From assembly GCA_050261415.1 (NCBI GenBank), contig JBLNDG010000065.1, positions 1 to 47,890 of the forward strand: 47,890 nucleotides of DNA, in the 5' to 3' direction. A model generated the notes under the pieces. The model was given only the letters and a program-made list of their open reading frames with translations, was not told where the DNA came from and did no database searches. This DNA is from JBLNDG01 sp050261415 (GTDB taxonomy: Bacteria > Bacillota > Clostridia > Lutisporales > Lutisporaceae). Positions 1 through 8,997 of the stretch are shown piece after piece; the first letter of the stretch is position 1, and every line of letters starts with the position of its first letter. The position numbers and the translations under genes are program-made.

Positions 1-303
1 GCTCAGAACGATATCTTCCACTGATTCGGTTTTATAAAGTCTCTCTTGCAGGGCTGTGCTTACCCACCCTATAGATTTTCTTAATTCCCTCAAATCATAT
101 TCCCCAAAGGTCTTACCAAGCACTTGGATTTCCCCCTTTGAAGGAAACAGGTATCCGTTGACCAGGTCCAGCAGCGTGGTTTTGCCTGAGCCGTTTAATC
201 CTAAGATTGCCCAATTCTCGCCGGCTTTTACCGACCAGTTCACATCTTTTAAAATGTACTTTGAATCACGGATAACTGAAACTTGCTTTGCTTCGATTAT
301 CAA
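1..303 (-). CDS. ABC transporter ATP-binding protein (5' part only)
   Basis: The first 101 codons of an ABC ATPase run off the left edge of the window. The Walker A motif GLNGSGKTT is at about residues 34-42, following the usual N-terminal beta-strands, and a Q-loop-like region (WVSTALQERL) comes later. The signature motif and Walker B lie outside. The start is a TTG at 303-301, chosen because AAGGAG sits just upstream on the minus strand and the family's N-terminus (IIEAKQVSVIRDSKYILKD) begins there. It would energise a membrane transporter; substrate and partner genes are out of view. The neighbouring regulator gene is on the same strand, 96 bases upstream. Confidence 0.88.
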   Translation of the reverse strand, partial: MIIEAKQVSVIRDSKYILKDVNWSVKAGENWAILGLNGSGKTTLLDLVNGYLFPSKGEIQVLGKTFGEYDLRELRKSIGWVSTALQERLYKTESVEDIVLS

Positions 304-399
304 CTGCGTTCACTCCTTTATCATAATAAGTATTCCTTTTATAATAATAGATTTTTAGGGTAAAGTCACCCTTTTATTTATTTAGAAGCATCGACGAGA

Positions 400-2409
400 C
401 TAAAGCAATAGTTTCCCGTATTCAGTAATCTCACATCCGCCGCGAGTGCGGTTTATTATAATCGCCTTCTTCTGGGCGAGATATTGAAGGACACTGCGCA
501 TCTGACCTTCGGATAGTGTTATATCAGTAGCTTTTATTAATCTACATAATTTTGAACGTCCGATTTTGGGATTGGCATCAATTAGTTTAAGAACTTCTTT
601 TCCTAAAATACTTATATCATCCGGTACAAAAGTTGAGTTATCGATAATATAGTGCGGCAGATCATTAATGGTAAGCTTGCCTTTTTCCTTGATGCAGGTC
701 AAAAATTGGCAAAGATTCATTACTTCTCTGGTATTGCCGGGCCAATTGTATGACATCAGAAAATCACAAAGACTTTCTGAGCAGATTGATTGAATTGTAA
801 ATTTCGAACTCTTCAATAAATTCTTTAAATAATATTGAAATATAACGGGTATATCATCACGTCTGTTGCGAAGCGGATCGATATAAAGCGGCATTATGCT
901 GATGCTAAAAAACAGCTCATTCATTAATTTTCCTTCAGCGACTAATTTATATAAATCCTGTGTGGTAGAAGCGATAATCCTGATATCTATCGGGATATTT
1001 GTGGTGCTTCCGATGCGGCGGATTTTTCTTTCCTTGATGGCGCTTAACAATATAGGCTGATGTTCATAGGGAATATGTTCAATTCCATCAATAAACAGAG
1101 TACCGTTATTTGCCAGTTCAAGAAGTCCCGGTTTTCCCCCTTCTCTTGCTCCTGGAAAGGCTCCGTCTTCATACCCGAGCAGTTCTGTCTCAAAATAATT
1201 GGATATCAGGGTTGTAGTCGGAATGCTGATAAAAGGATGATCTTTCCTCGGTGAGCAATTATGAATGGCTCGTGCAAGGATTTCTTTTCCTGTGCCATTT
1301 TCACCGTGAATTACAACATTATAATTTGTAAGTGCTATTTTTTTTGCCTTTTCCAACATTTTCAACGCCGATGCATTGTTTGTGATAAAGTCCTCGAAAC
1401 TGTAAAGAGAGGCAGATGCTACATTGGGACCTGCCTGCTGAGCAACGGTTTGTACTTCTATGGGTTCCGCCTTCATATCGTTAAGCATCATCATATAAAG
1501 ATGCTGATGTGAATTCGAAGGAATTTCCACGGTTTTTACCTGAATCGTCAGCCCATTGGCATTTTTTACATACATTGTTGTTTTATAGGCAGATAGAAAA
1601 GTGGTGGGCAATGAATGGCTCTTTAATAAAACCTCCAAATCAGCATCTATCAGATATTGTTTTGTCAGGCAAAACAGTTTAACGAACTGGTTGTTAAATA
1701 TTTTAATTATATTTGAATCGTTATACACACAAATACCGGTATCCAGGCAATTGATAATATCAGAGGTCAGCTTCTGGGTGCTCAACGAATTGGCGAGCTG
1801 ATGATTTGATGATTTCATTATCTGGACCATATGTATAATGTAGTTTTTGGTTATTTCGTTAGACAGAGAAATAGGAAGATTAAAATGTAATGCAATCTCT
1901 TGTACGGTAGATATATCCACCATACGATTGCCGATGTCTATAACAGTAGGAATCCCTTGCGGAACAAGCTGAGGCTCTCCAACGGTAATTGCAAATTGAA
2001 TGGAGTTATCATGTCTGGTACAACCCGGGTAAAAAGGTATATATGTATACTGGGTAAACCCCATTTCTTTTAGCTGTTCAATAACACTTAATGTAGAAGA
2101 TTCCGTATCATTCACAAGATATACCTTTGAGTCGGGCGGTATGCTTAAAATTTTGCTCAAATATGCGTGATTTAATATTCTTGCGCAAATGATTGTTTTT
2201 ATATTAGATGGAAGCATAGGCTGAACCAGATCAAGGGTATCTTGGGAAGAAAAAATCAAGAGGTCATATTTGTCCCAGTCAACGGATTCAAGATGGCTGG
2301 TAAATACTGCATCGACCTGAAGATACGGCCGGAGAATTGACTCTAAATAAGTATAAATACCGCTTTTGGTGGACCAATTTTGTGTAATAATCAGGATGCC
2401 TTTTTTCAT
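400..2409 (-). CDS. Sigma54-activator-like transcriptional regulator with altered AAA+ motifs
   Basis: This 669-residue regulator has an N-terminal region resembling effector-sensing receiver/PrpR-type domains (about 1-210), a PAS-like segment (about 218-325), an AAA+ domain (about 345-580) and a C-terminal winged-helix-like region instead of the usual Fis-type helix-turn-helix. Walker A (GENGTGKE) is intact near residue 370. The sigma54-contact loop, normally GAFTGA, reads GAFPGA near 416, and Walker B, normally LFLDEIG, reads LFIDGIE near 438, so the usual acidic second residue is missing. It is divergent from the peptide-transport operon, which has a sigmaA-type promoter, so control of that operon is likely but perhaps not through sigma54. 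GGAGAAA precedes the ATG. Confidence 0.85.
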   Translation of the reverse strand: MKKGILIITQNWSTKSGIYTYLESILRPYLQVDAVFTSHLESVDWDKYDLLIFSSQDTLDLVQPMLPSNIKTIICARILNHAYLSKILSIPPDSKVYLVNDTESSTLSVIEQLKEMGFTQYTYIPFYPGCTRHDNSIQFAITVGEPQLVPQGIPTVIDIGNRMVDISTVQEIALHFNLPISLSNEITKNYIIHMVQIMKSSNHQLANSLSTQKLTSDIINCLDTGICVYNDSNIIKIFNNQFVKLFCLTKQYLIDADLEVLLKSHSLPTTFLSAYKTTMYVKNANGLTIQVKTVEIPSNSHQHLYMMMLNDMKAEPIEVQTVAQQAGPNVASASLYSFEDFITNNASALKMLEKAKKIALTNYNVVIHGENGTGKEILARAIHNCSPRKDHPFISIPTTTLISNYFETELLGYEDGAFPGAREGGKPGLLELANNGTLFIDGIEHIPYEHQPILLSAIKERKIRRIGSTTNIPIDIRIIASTTQDLYKLVAEGKLMNELFFSISIMPLYIDPLRNRRDDIPVIFQYYLKNLLKSSKFTIQSICSESLCDFLMSYNWPGNTREVMNLCQFLTCIKEKGKLTINDLPHYIIDNSTFVPDDISILGKEVLKLIDANPKIGRSKLCRLIKATDITLSEGQMRSVLQYLAQKKAIIINRTRGGCEITEYGKLLL

Positions 2410-2442
2410 CGGAAAGTTTCTCCTTTTTCATATATTAGGTTA

Positions 2443-2471
2443 ATTATAAATCAAGTTTGCTGATTAAACAA
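2443..2471 (-). promoter_or_regulatory. Candidate sigmaA promoter of the regulator gene
   Basis: On the minus strand TTGTTT (2471-2466) and a perfect TATAAT (2448-2443) are separated by 17 bases, about 34 bases upstream of the regulator's start codon. Confidence 0.55.
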
Positions 2472-2530
2472 CCTAAATTCAATAAAACTGAAAATAATGA
2501 CAATTGTAGAGCGAAAATCCTGGGAGAAAC

Positions 2531-2559
2531 TTGAACTTAATAGTGGGTGGCGATATAAT
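2531..2559 (+). promoter_or_regulatory. Candidate sigmaA promoter of the peptide-transport operon
   Basis: TTGAAC (2531-2536), 17 bases, then a perfect TATAAT (2554-2559). The predicted transcription start is near 2566, giving a leader of about 70 bases before the binding-protein gene. No GG-N10-GC sigma54 (-24/-12) match was found between the two divergent genes. Confidence 0.7.
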
Positions 2560-2572
2560 ATGACAAATATCG
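2551..2572. promoter_or_regulatory. Inverted repeat overlapping the -10 box (candidate operator)
   Basis: CGATAT (2551-2556) and ATATCG (2567-2572) form an inverted repeat with a 10-base spacer, covering the -10 element and the start of transcription. A second inverted pair, CGACAA (2571-2576) and TTGTCG (2601-2606), lies in the leader. Either could be a regulator site or an RNA hairpin; assignment to the divergent regulator is inference. Confidence 0.35.
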
Positions 2573-2635
2573 ACAAGGGGGAGCACTGATATCCTATACA
2601 TTGTCGTGATAAAAATAGGTGAGGGAGGAAGAAAT

Positions 2636-4222
2636 ATGAAAAAAAATAGTTTAAAGAGAGCATTGGCGTTAGTGCTCAGTCTTGTAATGCTTTTTGTATT
2701 TACAGGCTGTACAGGAAAATCAAATTCCGAAGCGAGTGCTGGTAACGGCGCTGCTGCTGTAACACAGGGAACAGCAGACCAAATCGTAATAGCTCGTCTG
2801 ACTGATGCCGCTTATCTGGATCCAAACGCGGAATCCATTGGCGGGGCAGAAGTCACAATCATGCAGCAAATCTATGAAGGCTTGGTTAAGTCAGGTGAAA
2901 AAGGTGATTCAATTGAGCCAAGTCTTGCAAAAGACTGGAACATCAGTGCAGACGGGCTGACTTATACCTTCAATCTTAAGCCGGGTATCAAGTTCTCTGA
3001 CGGAACACCTGTAAAGGGTGAAGACTGGGTATGGTCCTTCTATCGTGCCAGGGATACCAAGACTTCCGCATATGCATACATTGCAGAAGCAATCGATAAA
3101 GTTGAAGCAACTGACACAACAGTTACTATCCATCTGAAGTATCCATGGGCTCCTTTCCTGGCAGACTTGTGCAACTTCAACATGGTTGTAGGCAGCAAGG
3201 CATATTTTGATAAGGTAGGCGCACAGGCATACAGCGATAAGCCGCTTGGTACAGGTCCATATATGCTGACCGAATGGGTAAAGGATGACCATATGCTTCT
3301 CGAAGCAAATCCGTTTTATCATGAAGCCGGATATCCAAAGACTAAAAAGATCAAGTTTACAGTTGTTAGTGATGATAACACACGTTTCATGCAGCTCCAG
3401 GCCGGACAGGTCGACATCGTAAGTGACCTGCCGTTTACAATGGCAAATATGGCAGAAAGCGATTCCAATATCAAGCTTGATGTATTTAAATCGACTCAGA
3501 TTCGTTATTTGATACTCAATACAACACAGCCTCCATTCAATAATCAGGCTGTCAGGAAGGCATTGGAGTATGCCCTTAACAAGAAGGAAATGGCTGAAGT
3601 AATTGCCGGACAATATGGTGGACCTGCTGTGGCATTGGTATCTGAAGCAGAAGGAAAATGGTCCAATACTGATTTGAAGGTTGAAGAATATGACCCGGCA
3701 AAAGCAAAGCAAATGCTTGCCGACGCAGGCTTCCCCAACGGTGTGGATTTTACACTGACAATCAGATCCGGTTCGGAAGTATACGAACAGATAGCTACTT
3801 TGATTCAGGCCTCTGTTAAGGATGCCGGCTTCAACTGTAAGATCGAAAAGCTGGAAAGCGCTGCAGTCCGGGAGAAATATGAAGCTCTGACACATCAAGC
3901 GACTATACTTATGTGGATAGATGATATCATTGACCCTTCAGGCGTATCCGGCTGGACAGTAGATTACGATCAGTGCAAGGCATGGTATACAGGATTGAAT
4001 GATGAAGCGCTTGATAAGCTGAATACAGATGCAAGCAAGGAAATGGATGAAGCTAAACGTATAAAAATGTACTGGGACATTCAGTCAAAAATCAAAGACA
4101 ATGCAAATGTAATGCCTTTGTTTAAAAATGGCTTTGCGTATGCATCACAAAAATCGGTTCAAGGCTTATATGTTAGCCCGTTTGGCGTAATGGAATGTGC
4201 AAAGCTGACCAAGACGAAATAG
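2636..4222 (+). CDS. Peptide ABC transporter substrate-binding lipoprotein (SBP_bac_5 family)
   Basis: This 528-residue family 5 extracellular solute-binding protein matches OppA/DppA proteins in length. Residues 1-24 form a lipoprotein signal ending in a lipobox (FTGC), so the mature protein is anchored on the outer face of the membrane by its cysteine. The family pattern follows: LTDAAYLDPN near the mature N-terminus, IYEGLVK, the core SADGLTYTFNLKPGIKFSDG, and the distal LILNTTQPPFNNQAVRKALE region. The start is the ATG at 2636, with GAGGGAGG 7-14 bases upstream; an in-frame GTG at 2606 has no ribosome site. It is first in an operon of two permeases and two ATPases, so it captures peptides for import; nickel or other oligomers cannot be excluded. 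Confidence 0.93.
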   Translation: MKKNSLKRALALVLSLVMLFVFTGCTGKSNSEASAGNGAAAVTQGTADQIVIARLTDAAYLDPNAESIGGAEVTIMQQIYEGLVKSGEKGDSIEPSLAKDWNISADGLTYTFNLKPGIKFSDGTPVKGEDWVWSFYRARDTKTSAYAYIAEAIDKVEATDTTVTIHLKYPWAPFLADLCNFNMVVGSKAYFDKVGAQAYSDKPLGTGPYMLTEWVKDDHMLLEANPFYHEAGYPKTKKIKFTVVSDDNTRFMQLQAGQVDIVSDLPFTMANMAESDSNIKLDVFKSTQIRYLILNTTQPPFNNQAVRKALEYALNKKEMAEVIAGQYGGPAVALVSEAEGKWSNTDLKVEEYDPAKAKQMLADAGFPNGVDFTLTIRSGSEVYEQIATLIQASVKDAGFNCKIEKLESAAVREKYEALTHQATILMWIDDIIDPSGVSGWTVDYDQCKAWYTGLNDEALDKLNTDASKEMDEAKRIKMYWDIQSKIKDNANVMPLFKNGFAYASQKSVQGLYVSPFGVMECAKLTKTK

Positions 4223-4250
4223 GAACCTTTATATAAATAAGTAGCTGGTG

Positions 4251-4288
4251 AAAGGAAAGCTGAATCTTTTGGATTTCAGCTTCCTTTT
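4251..4288 (+). terminator. Intercistronic stem-loop after the binding-protein gene
   Basis: AAAGGAAAGCTGAA (4251-4264) pairs with TTCAGCTTCCTTTT (4275-4288) with one bulged base. There is no long T-run, so it more likely trims or stabilises the mRNA, or terminates only partly, keeping the binding protein in excess over the permeases. This is a common arrangement in ABC import operons. Confidence 0.5.
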
Positions 4289-4332
4289 CTGGTTATTAGC
4301 TGTTTAAGTCCAAAGAATGAGAGGTGGAGTAC

Positions 4333-5271
4333 TTGCATCAGCTAAACTATATATTAAAGAGAATACTCCAGATGATTCCGGTCCTCATTATTATAAGCAT
4401 CATGGTATTCATGATCATCCGCTTGATTCCGGGCGATCCCGCAAAGCTTATTTTGGGAGATAAGGCACCGATTGAAGCTATTGAAGCATTAAGGGATAAG
4501 CTGGGCTTGAATGACTCCTTGCTGGTACAGTATGTACGTTTTATTCAGGGAGTGTTTAGACTGGACCTGGGAAATTCACTGAAATTTTCAAGACCTGCGA
4601 TTGAATTAATAAAAGAACGCATTCCCGTTACACTCATGCTAACTCTGATGTCAACAGCAATTTCCATTTTGATAAGCTTCCCGATGGGGTACATGGCAGG
4701 TATGCACAAGGATGGTTTTTTCGATAAGGTGGTCAGGACGGGAACGTTAGCCACCATCGCTATGCCAACCTTTTGGGTTGGACTGCTTCTAATGATTCTT
4801 TTCGGAATCCAGTTGAAGTGGCTGCCGGTTGGGGGATTTGGAGAAGGATTTTTGGGGCATGTTCAGGCTCTGCTTCTTCCTGCATTCACCCAATCCCTTA
4901 TGACATCTGCATTAATTATCCGGAATGTGAGAAATTCTGTTGTAGATATTATGAGTCTCGATTATGTCGATTTTGCGAGAAGCAAGGGCATCAGTGAAAA
5001 AGCAGTTAAGAACAGGCATATAATGAAAAATGCGATGATTTCTACCGTAACACTTTTATCAATGCGTATGGCTTATATGTTGGGTGGAAGTGTCATTATC
5101 GAAACGGTGTTCGCGCTGCCGGGCATAGGAAAGTTGACCTTGGATGCAATCTTTGCGCGTGATTATACAGTGGTTCAGGCAAATGTGCTGATCTTTGCAC
5201 TGGTAGTTATGATAATCAATCTGTTGACAGATGTGTTGTATTCATTCCTGGATCCACGCATTAAATATTAA
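4333..5271 (+). CDS. Peptide ABC transporter permease (OppB/DppB type)
   Basis: This is the first inner-membrane permease of the importer, about 312 residues with six predicted membrane helices. It has the family N-terminus (LKRILQMIPVLIIISIMVF), the conserved RLIPGDPA segment, and the EAA loop (DFARSKGISEKAV) that docks on the ATPase. It ends in the typical LDPRIKY. I prefer the TTG at 4333, which has AGGTGG five bases upstream; the in-frame GTG at 4324 would overlap that ribosome site. It is followed after 12 bases by the second permease. Confidence 0.92.
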   Translation: MHQLNYILKRILQMIPVLIIISIMVFMIIRLIPGDPAKLILGDKAPIEAIEALRDKLGLNDSLLVQYVRFIQGVFRLDLGNSLKFSRPAIELIKERIPVTLMLTLMSTAISILISFPMGYMAGMHKDGFFDKVVRTGTLATIAMPTFWVGLLLMILFGIQLKWLPVGGFGEGFLGHVQALLLPAFTQSLMTSALIIRNVRNSVVDIMSLDYVDFARSKGISEKAVKNRHIMKNAMISTVTLLSMRMAYMLGGSVIIETVFALPGIGKLTLDAIFARDYTVVQANVLIFALVVMIINLLTDVLYSFLDPRIKY

Positions 5272-5283
5272 GGGGATGAGTAC

Positions 5284-6132
5284 ATGAAAAAGCTAAATGA
5301 ATTTAAGAAAAAGAAAAAATCCTTCTTGTTTAGCCGGACGTCGCTGATTGTGGGTATGGCAATTATAATCATTGTTATTATTATGGCACTTTTCCCCCAG
5401 CTGTTTACCAAACTTGATCCGACAGCAGTAGATATCAAGGCTCGTCTTGCCTCGCCTTCAGCGGGTCATCCGTTTGGAACCGATAATTATGGCCGGGATA
5501 TATTCAGCCGTGTCGTACATGGAGCAGGGATCGATCTGATGATGGGAGTCGTAGGTACGCTGATTCCCTTTGTGCTTGGCGGAATCTTCGGCATGCTGGC
5601 CGGATATTACGGAGGCGTTTTGGATAGTATTCTGATGCGAATTATTGATGTTCTTATGGCATTCCCCTTCACTATTTTGGTAATTGTCATAGTAACCATA
5701 TTGGGGAATGGAATTATCAATGTGTACATTGCTTTATGGATTGTGGGCTGGATAGCATACGCGAAGCTGGTCCGTGGAGAAGTCCTTGTGCTGAAAAACT
5801 CTGATTTCATTCAGGCGGCAATTATTGCCGGTTTCACGGATCGAAGGATCCTGCTGAGACACATGCTTCCGAATGTAATCAGTTCAGCGGTCGTTTATGG
5901 AGTATCCGACATCGTGCTCTGCATGCTGACCGGCGCCAGCATGAGCTTCCTTGGACTGGGTGTCCAGCCGCCTACACCTGAGTGGGGAGCGATTATGAAT
6001 GAAGGCAAGAGCTATATAAGCTATGCATGGTGGATAACATTTTTCCCGGGATTGGTTATGGCTGTAACGGGAATTGGGTTTAGCCTGTTGGGAGATGGTT
6101 TGACCGATTTCCTGAGAAGGAAGGGAAGGTAA
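5284..6132 (+). CDS. Peptide ABC transporter permease (OppC/DppC type)
   Basis: The second permease has 282 residues. A lysine-rich cytoplasmic N-terminus precedes the first helix, then the OppC_N-like segment (LDPTAVDIKARLASPSAGHP), HPFGTDNYGRDIFSRV, which is diagnostic for this family, and an EAA loop (DFIQAAIIAGFTDRRIL). It forms the membrane pore with the preceding permease. The ribosome site AAGGGGATG lies upstream of the ATG. The stop is three bases before the next start, so the genes are translationally coupled. Confidence 0.93.
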   Translation: MKKLNEFKKKKKSFLFSRTSLIVGMAIIIIVIIMALFPQLFTKLDPTAVDIKARLASPSAGHPFGTDNYGRDIFSRVVHGAGIDLMMGVVGTLIPFVLGGIFGMLAGYYGGVLDSILMRIIDVLMAFPFTILVIVIVTILGNGIINVYIALWIVGWIAYAKLVRGEVLVLKNSDFIQAAIIAGFTDRRILLRHMLPNVISSAVVYGVSDIVLCMLTGASMSFLGLGVQPPTPEWGAIMNEGKSYISYAWWITFFPGLVMAVTGIGFSLLGDGLTDFLRRKGR

Positions 6133-6135
6133 ACT

Positions 6136-7161
6136 ATGAAGAAGCTATTGGAAGTAAAAAATCTGAAAACACATTTCATAACAAGGGAAGAGACTGTGAA
6201 ATCAGTGGATGGTGTATCCTTCGATGTATACGAGGGTGAGACTTTTGGACTGGTTGGAGAATCCGGATGCGGAAAAAGCCAGACTTGCCGTTCCATTCTG
6301 AGGCTAATCAAGAAACCGGGAAAAATTGTAGACGGACAAATTCTATATAAAGGTAAAGACCTGATTTCAATGGATGAACGCCAGATGAGGAAAATCCGCG
6401 GCAGGGAAATTGCTGCGATATTTCAGGAACCAATGACATCACTGAATCCGGTATTGAAAATAAAGAAACAGATACTTGAAGTCTTCGATGGTACGGATAT
6501 GACCGCGCAGGAGAAATATAACCGTGCGATTGATTTGATGAAGCTGGTTGGCATACCTGCACCGGAGCAGCGCCTGGAGGATTACCCGCACCAGTTTTCA
6601 GGCGGTATGAGGCAGCGTGCAATGATCGCGATTGCACTTGGAGCAAATCCTAAACTGCTGATTGCGGACGAGCCTACTACTGCATTGGATGTAACCATCC
6701 AGGACCAGATCATGTCACTTATAAACGACCTTAAAAAGAAACTGGATATGAGCGTCATTCTGGTTACTCATGATATGGGTGTAATTGCACAAATGTGCGA
6801 CCGGATAGCGATCATGTATGCCGGACATATCGTGGAAATGGCAGATACGGTAACTTTATTTGCAAAGCCACGTCACCCTTACACCTATGCACTTATGAGT
6901 TCCATTCCGGATCCAAACAGGGCAGGGACAGTTCTCAAGACGATTGAAGGTACTCCGCCTGATCTGGGCAATCTTCCTCCCGGATGTCCTTTTGCAAAGC
7001 GATGTTCATTTAAAGTAGAACGTTGTCTGACAGAAAACCCGACACTGGCTGAATATGAGACAAATCACCTGGTCAGCTGTCACTGCATGGATAAAACCGA
7101 GCATTTTGAAGGGATTATTCCGGTCTCCAGAATAAGTGGACAGGAGGGACAGGCAGAATGA
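6136..7161 (+). CDS. Oligopeptide ABC transporter ATP-binding protein (OppD/DppD type)
   Basis: One of two ATPases that power the importer; 341 residues. Walker A GESGCGKS is at 41-48, the signature motif is FSGGMRQR, Walker B is LLIADEPTTALD, and the H-loop is VTHDMG. The C-terminal oligopeptide/dipeptide extension carries a cysteine group (GCPFAKRCSF, RCLTENP, VSCHC); in some family members such cysteines hold an Fe-S cluster, but that is not shown here. Its stop overlaps the next start as ATGA, typical of an OppD-OppF pair. Confidence 0.95.
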   Translation: MKKLLEVKNLKTHFITREETVKSVDGVSFDVYEGETFGLVGESGCGKSQTCRSILRLIKKPGKIVDGQILYKGKDLISMDERQMRKIRGREIAAIFQEPMTSLNPVLKIKKQILEVFDGTDMTAQEKYNRAIDLMKLVGIPAPEQRLEDYPHQFSGGMRQRAMIAIALGANPKLLIADEPTTALDVTIQDQIMSLINDLKKKLDMSVILVTHDMGVIAQMCDRIAIMYAGHIVEMADTVTLFAKPRHPYTYALMSSIPDPNRAGTVLKTIEGTPPDLGNLPPGCPFAKRCSFKVERCLTENPTLAEYETNHLVSCHCMDKTEHFEGIIPVSRISGQEGQAE

Positions 7162-8171
7162 GTCAAACTGAAATAGAAAACAGAGATAATATAGTAGTGG
7201 AAGTAAACAATCTGTGTACCTGGTTCCAGGTAAAGCGGGAGATAACGGATGTAATTGGCAGAAAGCCTGTGAAATACGTAAAAGCGGTAAATGATGTCAG
7301 CCTTTGCGTATATCAGGGCGAAAACCTTGGCTTGGTTGGGGAGTCGGGCTGCGGAAAGAGCACATTGGCTAAAACAATTATCAGGCTTCACCATCCGAAT
7401 TCCGGACAGATAAAAGTAAACGGGACAGACATTACTCATATGAAGGGGAAGAGCCTGAGAGCGATTCGTGTTAATATGCAGATGATATTTCAGGATCCTT
7501 ATTCATCCCTTAATCCGCGTATGACGATTTATGAAATTATTGAAGAAATTATTAAGGTGCATCATGTAGTTCCAAAGGAGAAGGTTGAAGAGAGGGTATA
7601 CGAATTGCTGGAAATGTGCGGATTGAGCCGTGAGCTTTCACAGCGCTATCCGGGAGAATTTTCGGGTGGACAGAGGCAGAGGGTAGGAATTGCCCGGGCT
7701 TTAGCACTAAATCCAAGCCTGATTATCGCTGACGAACCTGTATCTGCCCTTGATGTTTCAATTCAGGCACAGATCATCAATTTGTTGACGGAGCTGCAGA
7801 AAAAACTGCAGCTGACCATAATATTCATATCCCATGATTTGCGGGTGATCCGTTATATCACACAGAGAACAGCAGTGATGTACCTGGGTAAAATTGTTGA
7901 AATGGGAAAAACAGAAGAGCTGTTCCAGAAACCTCTTCATCCATATACGGATATTTTGTTAAAAGCGAGCCCGAAATTGGATCCGACCAGGAGAAGCAAG
8001 GATTATGCGATTCAGGGCGAAGTGCCGAGTCCGATTGATGTACCGGATGGGTGCCTTTTCCATCCAAGATGCCCGCGCTGCACTGAACAGTGTAAAGTGA
8101 AACAGCCGGAGTTGATAGAAGCATCCCCTGGGCATTTTGTTGCATGTTACTTATATGAAGATAAAAAATAG
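7158..8171 (+). CDS. Oligopeptide ABC transporter ATP-binding protein (OppF/DppF type)
   Basis: The partner ATPase, 337 residues. Walker A is GESGCGKST, followed by the Q-loop MIFQDPYSSLNPRMT, the signature FSGGQRQRVGIARAL, Walker B LIIADEPVSALD and H-loop ISHDL. The C-terminal cysteine region (HPRCPRCTEQC) matches OppF proteins. An insertion near residues 20-45 (VIGRKPVKYVKAV) is also typical of OppF. It overlaps the OppD-type gene by four bases and is followed 18 bases later by the creatininase-family gene, so the enzymes are probably co-transcribed with the importer. Confidence 0.95.
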   Translation: MSQTEIENRDNIVVEVNNLCTWFQVKREITDVIGRKPVKYVKAVNDVSLCVYQGENLGLVGESGCGKSTLAKTIIRLHHPNSGQIKVNGTDITHMKGKSLRAIRVNMQMIFQDPYSSLNPRMTIYEIIEEIIKVHHVVPKEKVEERVYELLEMCGLSRELSQRYPGEFSGGQRQRVGIARALALNPSLIIADEPVSALDVSIQAQIINLLTELQKKLQLTIIFISHDLRVIRYITQRTAVMYLGKIVEMGKTEELFQKPLHPYTDILLKASPKLDPTRRSKDYAIQGEVPSPIDVPDGCLFHPRCPRCTEQCKVKQPELIEASPGHFVACYLYEDKK

Positions 8172-8189
8172 ATAGGAAGGTGTGTAAAG

Positions 8190-8948
8190 ATGAGGTTAGC
8201 GAAAATTACGTGGCCCAAAGCTGAACAGTATTTCAAGGCAAATGATATGGTATTGATCCCCATTGGGAGTACGGAATGCCATGGGCGGCATATGCCCTTG
8301 GGGACAGATGTACTGATCCCGGAGAGGATAACAGAACTGATCGAAGAAAAGAGTGACATACTGATTGCTCCCATGATTCCTTTCGGTGCCTGCCAGAGTC
8401 TGGCGCCATATCCCGGTACCATCCACATTGATCCGGAGATACTATATCTCTATGTAAAACAGGTCGTGGACAGCTTATACCGTCATGGAGCCAGAAAAAT
8501 CATCTTTCTGAACGGGCATGGAGGGAACATCAATCCTCTTGAGCGGATTGGGCTGGAATATGAAGAAAAAGGCGCCATGGTAGTCCTTCTGAACTGGTGG
8601 CTCATGGCGTGGGACATGAATCCTGCATGGAAGGGCGGACATGGTGGTGGGGAAGAAACCGCCGCAATCATGGCTATTGATTCATCTCTTGTGGACCGTA
8701 CGGAAATTGGCGGCCCTCTAAAAATGAAGGACGTCAATGAAAACATAGTGGCAACAGGCTTTCGTTCTGTTAGGTTTAAAGGGGTTGAAATTGAATTTCT
8801 CCGCAACACTCCCAATGTAACCGACAATGGCTGGATCGGTATTGATCATCCAAATACGGCAACAAAAGAGTGGGGGATAGAAATGATACACAAGACTGCC
8901 GATTACATTGTTGACTTTATTAAAGAATTTAAAAAGGTAGAAATTTAA
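8190..8948 (+). CDS. Creatininase-family amidohydrolase
   Basis: This 252-residue protein belongs to the creatininase/creatinine amidohydrolase family of metal-dependent amide hydrolases. The expected ligands are visible: E29 and H31 in GSTECHGRH, D40 in LGTD, H110 in NGHGGN, and an acidic residue in GGGEETA. Other members act on creatinine, pyrrole carboxamides or peptides (MftE cleaves a small peptide). Because it lies between a peptide importer and two aminopeptidases, cleavage of a special amide or modified peptide is more likely than creatinine use; that is inference. AGGAAGGTG is a good ribosome site, and the protein lacks a signal peptide. Confidence 0.88.
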   Translation: MRLAKITWPKAEQYFKANDMVLIPIGSTECHGRHMPLGTDVLIPERITELIEEKSDILIAPMIPFGACQSLAPYPGTIHIDPEILYLYVKQVVDSLYRHGARKIIFLNGHGGNINPLERIGLEYEEKGAMVVLLNWWLMAWDMNPAWKGGHGGGEETAAIMAIDSSLVDRTEIGGPLKMKDVNENIVATGFRSVRFKGVEIEFLRNTPNVTDNGWIGIDHPNTATKEWGIEMIHKTADYIVDFIKEFKKVEI

Positions 8949-8997
8949 GAAGAAAATACAGCTTTATATAAAAAAGAAACGGCATAGGAGAGAATCA

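Noticed and set aside
304..399. Weak hairpin AGGGT/ACCCT between the first two minus-strand genes
   Set aside because: The stem is only five pairs and the T-run is on the plus side, where no gene ends.
2430..2630. Possible sigma54 (-24/-12) promoter in the divergent region
   Set aside because: No GG-N10-GC pair with a fitting context was found on either strand; a sigmaA promoter explains the spacing better.
2909..3898. Long minus-strand open frame (329 codons) opposite the peptide-binding protein gene
   Set aside because: It lies wholly inside a well-supported lipoprotein gene, has no recognisable motifs or ribosome site, and its cysteine-rich sequence is typical of an antisense shadow.
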